Positions 5,723 through 9,305 of a stretch of 9,305 bases of DNA are shown here, in pieces (position 1 is the stretch's first letter; each line of letters begins with the position of its first letter). Source of the stretch: CAKOSP01 sp964371745 (GTDB lineage Bacteria; Bacillota_I; Bacilli_A; RF39; UBA660). The notes under the pieces are model-generated. The model was not told the DNA's origin and made no database searches. It worked only from the letters and a program-made list of their open reading frames with translations. The stretch is taken from NCBI GenBank assembly GCA_964371745.1, contig CAYJNS010000040.1, forward strand, positions 1 to 9,305. The letters run 5' to 3'. The position numbers and the translations under genes were made by a program.

Positions 5723-6083
5723 AAATCTCTTTTTTTTCAAATTTATTATTTTTTAATAACATTGATAAAACTTCATCTTTATATAAAATGTCAAAATGTT
5801 CTTTATAAATAAATTTAACATATTCTATTTCATTTATGTTATCAAATAAATACATCGAAACGGATAATACTGAAACATTTCCATACTTATTTTCATAATC
5901 TTTACTTTTTTCTTTATCATAATTATTAGCGATATCATCTATTTTTATTTTTAAATCATGACTGTCAAATTGTATATTGTTTTTTGCGAAACATAATCTG
6001 AAATTTTCATCATAGGTACATTTAAAGCCTAAAACAACTTTGTTTTTTCCGTTTTCAAAAAAACTACTATATTCATATATCAT
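5709..6083 (-). CDS. Hypothetical protein, 124 residues (second gene of cassette)
   Basis: Not recognised. Predicted alpha+beta: N-terminal strands (MIYEYSSFFENGKNKVVLGFKCTY), a charged middle (DIANNYDKEKSKDYENKYG), then strands and a C-terminal helix (YKDEVLSMLLKNNKFEKKE). It is soluble and has two cysteines, C26 and C36 by this start. I chose ATG at 6083 over GTG at 6092: AAAGG is too close to the GTG, and the ATG lies about 11 bases behind it, so the choice is moderate. It overlaps the upstream gene by 11 bp and the downstream gene by 14 bp, so all three proteins are probably made in step. The size and shape resemble the third gene's product, but I see no clear sequence identity between them. 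Confidence 0.7.
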   Translation of the reverse strand: MIYEYSSFFENGKNKVVLGFKCTYDENFRLCFAKNNIQFDSHDLKIKIDDIANNYDKEKSKDYENKYGNVSVLSVSMYLFDNINEIEYVKFIYKEHFDILYKDEVLSMLLKNNKFEKKEIYGNN

Positions 6084-6447
6084 TTTTATCACTACCTTTC
6101 TTTATTTCAGATAAAATCTTACCAATTTGGAATATTGAATATGATATACCTTCTATATGAAATTTTTTATCATAATCTGCTAAACACAATTCTAGCTGTG
6201 AAATGATAGAATTAATTTCATTATATTTTCTTATAATTACTTCATACTCTTTTTTTTCATATTTATCTTGCCAATGTTTAATAATCTCATAAACATAATT
6301 TAAAACTTCAATTATTTCTTTTTTTGACATTTCAAAATATTTTTTTTCTTCTAAATATTTTGCTTCGTCTATAGCTTGTTCTAAATTTGTTATTACATAG
6401 TTCAAATCATCAGAAAAACTTTGGTAAACTTTTTTATTTTTTTCCAT
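6073..6447 (-). CDS. Hypothetical helical protein, 124 residues (first gene of cassette)
   Basis: Not recognised. Almost entirely helical and rich in K/E/I with heptad-like spacing (NYVITNLEQAIDEAKYLEEKKYFEM…, EIIEVLNYVYEIIKHWQDKYEKKEYE…, IIRKYNEINSIISQLELCLADY), so a three- or four-helix bundle or coiled coil is expected. It has one tryptophan, no WXG motif, no signal peptide and no membrane segment. ATG at 6447 has GGAG four bases upstream and an excellent promoter about 20 bases before that, so this is the head of the operon. Its TGA stop lies inside the start of the second gene. The position is like that of small helical partner proteins in secretion or toxin-immunity cassettes, but this is only an analogy. 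Confidence 0.72.
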   Translation of the reverse strand: MEKNKKVYQSFSDDLNYVITNLEQAIDEAKYLEEKKYFEMSKKEIIEVLNYVYEIIKHWQDKYEKKEYEVIIRKYNEINSIISQLELCLADYDKKFHIEGISYSIFQIGKILSEIKKGSDKNDI

Positions 6448-6467
6448 AAAGCTCCATACATAAAAAT

Positions 6468-6496
6468 ATTATATATTAAAAATTATAAAATTTCAA
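6468..6496 (-). promoter_or_regulatory. Strong sigma-A promoter of the three-gene cassette
   Basis: Minus strand TTGAAA (6491-6496), exactly 17 bases, then TATAAT (6468-6473). The -10 is perfect and the -35 matches five of six. Predicted transcript start is near 6461, 14 bases before the ATG at 6447. The cassette is therefore expected to be well expressed unless repressed; no obvious operator palindrome overlaps it. Confidence 0.72.
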
Positions 6497-6547
6497 GTTC
6501 TTAAGTTTCTATTGTCATAACTCATCACACTTCATTACTTAACTAAT

Positions 6548-6574
6548 AAAAAAATCAACCATTTCTAGTTGATT
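6548..6574 (-). terminator. Rho-independent terminator of ssrA
   Basis: AATCAAC (6553-6559) pairs with GTTGATT (6568-6574), 8-base loop, followed on the minus strand by a T-run (A-run 6548-6554). It lies 44 bases past the encoded CCA of the tmRNA. Between them is a small TTCGAA…TTCGAA hairpin (6586-6604), probably removed when the 3' end is trimmed. Confidence 0.78.
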
Positions 6575-6617
6575 ATTTATTACACTTCGAAATAATAATT
6601 CGAATTTCCTATTACTT

Positions 6618-6985
6618 TGGTGGAGCAGAGGGGAGTTGAACCCCTGTCCAATATATCATGAGTGCACAACGTCTACAAGTTTAGCTTAACTTAAATTTTC
6701 CTATCTAAATGGCTTAAGACTAACCTAATTAAATAGTAAGTTTAGTAAATATTCAAATAGTTAACCCAAACATTTAACTATTTATATTTTGTATTTATTA
6801 TACCTTTATTCTAGCCTACAAACAAACTTTGTAAAGGTGCTTCTTAGCCTTATATTAGGCAAATGAATAGTTCATTGGAGCAAAACTGTTTTCAGTTTTG
6901 TCATTTAATTTAATTTTTGCATTTAAAGTGTGCCCACTACTTGCAATTATGCTTACTAATACATGTCGATAGCCATGGCTGCCCC
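6618..6985 (-). ncRNA. ssrA: Transfer-messenger RNA (tmRNA)
   Basis: tmRNA rescues ribosomes stalled on messages lacking a stop codon: charged with alanine, it enters the A site, then its internal frame adds a degradation tag. The 5' end GGGGCAG (6985-6979) pairs with CTGCTCC (6628-6622) to form the 7-bp acceptor stem with one G-U, followed by A and an encoded CCA (6620-6618). The T arm is AGGGG-TTCAACT-CCCCT. The tRNA-like 5' domain carries the conserved TCGACA block. A tag frame begins with GCA at 6920 and ends with TAA at 6857-6855. The gene is about 368 bases, normal for one-piece tmRNA. A terminator follows at 6548-6574, and a promoter plus unusual leader precede it. The gene lies downstream of mazEF on the same strand. 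Confidence 0.95.
6855..6920 (-). other. tmRNA proteolysis tag reading frame
   Basis: With GCA (6920-6918) as resume codon the frame reads AKIKLNDK…TENSF…APMNYSFA and stops at TAA, so 21 residues including the resume alanine. Classical bacterial tags end in ALAA and are shorter in most Firmicutes. Tags ending in Y-A/S-F-A are known from Mollicutes such as Mesoplasma, where Lon rather than ClpXP reads them. The ending here is therefore a taxonomic and functional hint. Confidence 0.85.
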
Positions 6986-7001
6986 AGTATTTAATTATAT
7001 T

Positions 7002-7041
7002 AAAAAAATGAACCAAGTAATGAAGATCATTATTCGGTTCA
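7002..7041 (-). terminator. Terminator hairpin between promoter and ssrA
   Basis: TGAACC (7009-7014) pairs with GGTTCA (7036-7041), and the stem continues inward through about nine more positions with one mismatch and one G-U to a 3-base loop. On the minus strand seven Ts follow (A-run 7002-7008). It is a complete intrinsic terminator located downstream of the perfect promoter at 7086-7114 and 17 bases upstream of the tmRNA 5' end. It may end mazEF read-through, attenuate ssrA, or form the 3' end of a separate small RNA. A TATAAT at 6994-6999, right after it, might serve as a second ssrA -10 but lacks a good -35. Confidence 0.75.
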
Positions 7042-7042
7042 G

Positions 7043-7080
7043 TATCAAGACTTAATAAATAAATCTATTAGGTCTTGATA
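7043..7080 (-). promoter_or_regulatory. Leader hairpin at the predicted transcript 5' end
   Basis: TATCAAGAC (7080-7072 on the minus strand) pairs with GTCTTGATA (7051-7043). After one C-A mismatch, five more pairs (TAATA/TATTA) follow, enclosing an 8-base loop. The predicted transcription start of the TTGACA/TATAAT promoter (about 7079) falls on the base of this hairpin, so the RNA would begin directly with it. Together with 7002-7041 it forms a two-hairpin RNA of roughly 78 bases. Confidence 0.6.
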
Positions 7081-7085
7081 TATAC

Positions 7086-7114
7086 ATTATATGACAATAT
7101 TATATACTTGTCAA
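7086..7114 (-). promoter_or_regulatory. Perfect sigma-A promoter upstream of ssrA
   Basis: Minus strand TTGACA (7109-7114), 17-base spacer, TATAAT (7086-7091): both hexamers and the spacing are exact consensus. It lies 45 bases after the mazF stop and about 95 bases before the mature tmRNA 5' end. It is the strongest promoter in the window and is expected to supply ssrA, through the hairpin leader. Confidence 0.85.
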
Positions 7115-7159
7115 GTGTTTTTTGTAACTTTATAAAATTAATTCAATTGAAAAGTTAAA

Positions 7160-7495
7160 TTAATCAATACAAGCATTAAAAAGTTCTTTAATTTCCTTTA
7201 AATCTGTATCTGCTGCATCTTCTATATATTTTATATTTTTTGCTTCAAAATCAAAACTTCTAACATGTTCACATAATACAGCTCCCTTTATTTTTCTTGT
7301 ATTCTTTAATATGTAATGTGTAGGGAAACTTTTAATATTACTAGTTATTGGAAGTACTATTATCATTTTAGTATAATAATTAAAATCATGATTACTGATA
7401 ACTATTGCAGGTCTAAAACCCTTTTGCTCGCTACCTTTAGTAGGTGTAAAATCTATAGTTATAATATCACCTTGTTTAGGAATGTATTTTACCAT
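7160..7495 (-). CDS. mazF: MazF/PemK-family mRNA interferase toxin
   Basis: A type II toxin that cuts single-stranded RNA at short sequences and shuts down translation. The 111 residues match the family from end to end: GDIITIDFTPTKGSEQKGFRPAIVIS with catalytic-type R28 in the FRPA loop, PITSN with T51, then KGAVLCEHVRSFD (70-82). The usual basic residue pattern after 'SFD' (often WRxR) is here FEAKN, a mild variation. The start ATG at 7495 overlaps the last 7 bp of mazE, the standard coupled arrangement that keeps antitoxin ahead of toxin. Transcription comes from the mazE promoter. No terminator stands between mazF and the ssrA promoter, so read-through would reach the hairpin at 7002-7041. 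Length and motifs look intact, so the toxin is probably active. Confidence 0.93.
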   Translation of the reverse strand: MVKYIPKQGDIITIDFTPTKGSEQKGFRPAIVISNHDFNYYTKMIIVLPITSNIKSFPTHYILKNTRKIKGAVLCEHVRSFDFEAKNIKYIEDAADTDLKEIKELFNACID

Positions 7496-7728
7496 ATTTC
7501 TTTACCTTCAGCTTCTGTATCCCACTTAAAATCTTTAGATACATTATATCCTTTATATTCTTTAAATAGGTTTTTTAAATTTTTTTTATTAAGTGGTTTA
7601 ATAACAATACAAGATTCTTCTACTTCAATTAATACATCTTCATTTTCTTTGATATTTAATTTCTTTAAATAAATACTGGGTAATCTTATTCCAAGAGAGT
7701 TCCCCCATTTTTTTACTTTTAATTCCAT
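7489..7728 (-). CDS. mazE: MazE-type antitoxin (SpoVT/AbrB DNA-binding domain)
   Basis: A 79-residue antitoxin. The N-terminal MELKVKKWGNSLGIRLP (1-17) is the AbrB/MazE swapped-hairpin DNA-binding signature. The acidic C-terminal tail WDTEAEGKEIW (69-79) matches the E. coli-type MazE tail that threads into MazF and blocks its active site. ATG at 7728 has GGAGG five bases upstream. It is the first gene of the pair and overlaps mazF. A 25-bp palindrome covers its promoter, so autorepression by MazE or the MazEF complex is expected, as in other members. The E. coli-like tail in a Firmicute is notable, since the well-studied B. subtilis antitoxin of MazF (EndoAI) has a ribbon-helix-helix domain. 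Confidence 0.92.
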   Translation of the reverse strand: MELKVKKWGNSLGIRLPSIYLKKLNIKENEDVLIEVEESCIVIKPLNKKNLKNLFKEYKGYNVSKDFKWDTEAEGKEIW

Positions 7729-7743
7729 GAATCCTCCATAAAT

Positions 7744-7768
7744 ATAGTATATACAAAGTATATACTAT
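7744..7768. promoter_or_regulatory. mazEF operator palindrome
   Basis: ATAGTATATAC (7744-7754), three As, and its exact reverse complement GTATATACTAT (7758-7768): 11-bp perfect arms. It fills the spacer of the mazEF promoter and covers its -10, so a bound MazE dimer or MazEF complex would exclude RNA polymerase. Confidence 0.78.
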
Positions 7769-7774
7769 TGTCAA
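7746..7774 (-). promoter_or_regulatory. Sigma-A promoter of mazEF
   Basis: Minus strand TTGACA (7769-7774), 17-base spacer, TATACT (7746-7751). The -35 is perfect and the -10 five of six. The predicted start near 7739 lies just before the GGAGG site of mazE. Confidence 0.82.
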
Positions 7775-7837
7775 TAATATATTACATATTTAAGTATATT
7801 TTAATATTAATTGTAATAAACTATAATGGTGATAAAT

Positions 7838-8266
7838 ATGTTAAAAAAAATAATAATTACTTTAATTCCGCTCACTATATCATTAATCCTCGGCTTATTT
7901 ATAGAAAGTAACCTAAATGGCTTAGTATTACCACCTTACATGCCTCCTAGCTATGTTTTTGGAATAGTCTGGACTATTTTATACTTATTAATGGGATATT
8001 CGTTAAATCTTGTTTTAGAGGATAATAAAGCTGTATATCTTTTTATAATACAACTCTTTTTTAATTACTCTTGGACTTATATATTCTTTAGTTTAAGGAA
8101 CTTTGAAGCTTCACTTATTTGGATTATGATACTTATATTTACTCTTATGTTAATGCTAATAAGATTTTTTATAGTAAATAAAAAAGCAAGCTATTTAAAC
8201 TTCCCTTATTTTATATGGTTATTAATTGCTTTATATTTAACTTCTGGTATTCTTGTTCTTAACTAA
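7838..8266 (+). CDS. tspO: TspO/MBR-family membrane protein
   Basis: A 142-residue protein with five predicted transmembrane helices (about 4-20, 38-57, 66-86, 90-110, 118-139), the normal TspO architecture. Family motifs are present: LPPYMPPSYVFGIVWTILYLLMG (31-53), QLFFNYSWTYIFFSLRN (72-88) and NFPYFIWLLIALYLTSG (121-137), ending in the usual …LN. TspO proteins bind porphyrins and sterol-like ligands in the membrane and are linked to tetrapyrrole handling and stress; the exact role in Firmicutes is unsettled. I chose ATG at 7838 over ATG at 7826 because GGTGA lies five bases before it. It is divergent from mazEF. Its last 8 bp overlap the end of tsaD on the other strand. A TATAAT at 7822-7827 is too close to the ribosome site to be trusted as a promoter. 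Confidence 0.9.
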   Translation: MLKKIIITLIPLTISLILGLFIESNLNGLVLPPYMPPSYVFGIVWTILYLLMGYSLNLVLEDNKAVYLFIIQLFFNYSWTYIFFSLRNFEASLIWIMILIFTLMLMLIRFFIVNKKASYLNFPYFIWLLIALYLTSGILVLN

Positions 8267-9266
8267 CAATATTTAAATTACTTACACCATTTAGTGCGAG
8301 AGTTGTAAACTCTCCTTTTTTATATAGTGGAAAAGCAGCAGCACCTATCATTGCAGCATTATCTGTACAATATCTCATGCTTGGTGCATAAAATACACCA
8401 TCATAATTATCGACAACTTTTTTAACTTCTAATCTTAAATACTGATTAGCAGATACACCTCCAGCTAAAATAACATTTGTTATTTTAGTATTTTTAATTG
8501 CTAAATCTAGTTTACGAGTAACTTGCTCAACAGCTCTTTCTTGAAATGATTTAGCTATATCATTTACTCGAATTTCATTACCTCTTTGTTTTTCGTTATT
8601 AACTATATTAATAACACTACTTTTAAGACCACTATAACTAAAATTATAATCATTATTTTCTAATATCTTAGGTAAATCATATGTTATATTACCTTCTAAA
8701 GCTTTCTTTTCAACTCCAGGGCCTCCTGGATATGGTATTCCTAAAACTCTAGCAACTTTATCATATGCCTCACCTATTGCATCATCTAGTGTAGCACCTA
8801 AAATTTCAAAATCATAATCTTTATTAACTTGAACTATTTCAGTATGACCACCACTTACTATTACTGCAAGTGAAGGAAATTTTAAATCGAACTCTATATT
8901 AGATGCATAAATATGTCCAATTAAATGATTTACTTTAATTAAAGGTTTATCAAGTATATATGAAAGTGTTTTAGCAAACTCTATTCCTACTAATAAAGAC
9001 CCAAGTAAACCGGGAGCATATGCCACCGCTATTGCATCTATTTGTTCTAATTTTATATTACTAACTATTAAGGTTTGCTCTAAAACCATAGTAATATTTT
9101 CACTATGCATTCTTGATGCAATTTCAGGAACTACACCTCCATATTTAGTATGCGTATCTATTTGACTAAGTACAGTATTAGCAAGTACTTCTTTACCATT
9201 TTTAACAATTGCTATACTTGTTTCATCACATGTACTTTCAACTGCTAATATATATATATCTTCCAT
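8259..9266 (-). CDS. tsaD: tRNA N6-adenosine threonylcarbamoyltransferase TsaD
   Basis: The catalytic subunit of the t6A system: with TsaB and TsaE it moves the threonylcarbamoyl group made by TsaC/YwlC to A37 of tRNAs that read ANN codons. At 335 residues it is full length. Landmarks are the ASKHA-fold start ILAVESTCDETSIAIV, VVPEIASRMHSEN, the metal-binding pair H114 and H118 in NHLIGHIYA, VSGGHTEIV (138-146), LDDAIGEAYDKVARVLG (160-176), FSYSGLKSS, ILAGGVSANQYLR (266-278) and the third metal ligand D302 in CTDNAAMIG. The ATG at 9266 has GAGGGA upstream and overlaps the stop of the preceding rimI gene by one base (TAATG), so the two are translationally coupled. The 3' end overlaps tspO by 8 bp with no terminator between. 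Essential in most bacteria; no defects seen. Confidence 0.97.
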   Translation of the reverse strand: MEDIYILAVESTCDETSIAIVKNGKEVLANTVLSQIDTHTKYGGVVPEIASRMHSENITMVLEQTLIVSNIKLEQIDAIAVAYAPGLLGSLLVGIEFAKTLSYILDKPLIKVNHLIGHIYASNIEFDLKFPSLAVIVSGGHTEIVQVNKDYDFEILGATLDDAIGEAYDKVARVLGIPYPGGPGVEKKALEGNITYDLPKILENNDYNFSYSGLKSSVINIVNNEKQRGNEIRVNDIAKSFQERAVEQVTRKLDLAIKNTKITNVILAGGVSANQYLRLEVKKVVDNYDGVFYAPSMRYCTDNAAMIGAAAFPLYKKGEFTTLALNGVSNLNIVS

Positions 9267-9305
9267 TATTTATCCCTCATCATAACAAGTGCATCATTTC
9301 CATTT
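9266..9305 (-). CDS. rimI: C-terminal end of a RimI-like N-acetyltransferase, partial
   Basis: Only the last 12 codons are in the window: NGNDALVMMRDK then TAA, whose final A is the first base of the tsaD ATG. RimI proteins of Firmicutes end in a strand like NGEDALIM followed by a few residues, and rimI commonly sits between tsaB and tsaD, so both sequence and position agree. RimI acetylates the N-terminus of ribosomal protein S18 in E. coli. The assignment rests on a very short stretch. Confidence 0.65.
   Translation of the reverse strand, partial: NGNDALVMMRDK

Noticed and set aside
6073..6075. Mollicute genetic code (TGA = Trp)
   Set aside because: Tryptophans in MazE, TspO and ADP-ribosylglycohydrolase are TGG, no coding region contains an in-frame TGA, and TGA ends one gene; nothing calls for code 4.
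7316..7672. 118-codon plus-strand open frame
   Set aside because: It is antisense to mazF and mazE, both of which are securely identified.

Overview
The window is very AT-rich, uses ATG/GTG/TTG starts with GGAGG-type ribosome binding sites, and uses TGG for tryptophan with no in-frame TGA, so code 11 fits. The t6A-modification locus (rimI-tsaD), an ssrA gene whose tag ends in NYSFA, and MazEF point to a low-GC Firmicute, probably a gut member of the Bacilli near the RF39/Mollicutes/Erysipelotrichales branches. That placement is inference. A run of ten Ns at 282-291 shows this is a draft assembly.

Left third, minus strand (4403 to 1): a nucleotidyltransferase-fold protein with its own promoter; an unrecognised 237-residue protein overlapping a small two-helix membrane protein and closed by a hairpin terminator; then three overlapping genes: an ADP-ribosylglycohydrolase, a condensation/acyltransferase-like protein (HxxxDG motif) and a DUF6320-like zinc-ribbon membrane protein. 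The last is interrupted by the assembly gap and runs off the left edge.

Middle (4481 to 6447): an orphan minus-strand terminator, a lone plus-strand gene of unknown function (4676-5113), and a dense block of palindromes ending in a sequence that matches the oriT of MOB_V (pMV158/Pre-Mob type) plasmids and mobilizable transposons, with the nick motif TAGTGTG|TTA. No relaxase is present, so this looks like a relic or trans-mobilized piece of a mobile element. Facing it is a tight three-gene operon of small soluble unknown proteins (6447 to 5345) with a near-consensus promoter.

Right third: ssrA (tmRNA, 6618-6985, minus) with its own terminator. Upstream of it a perfect TTGACA-17-TATAAT promoter drives a leader of two hairpins, the second being a textbook terminator placed before the tmRNA 5' end. 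Next come mazEF with a 25-bp operator palindrome over its promoter, a divergent tspO gene, and the convergent rimI-tsaD operon, whose 3' end overlaps tspO by 8 bp.

The parts most worth a second look are the orphan MOB_V oriT with its palindromes, the attenuator-like leader or small RNA in front of ssrA, and the unrecognised small-gene cassettes on either side of the oriT region.
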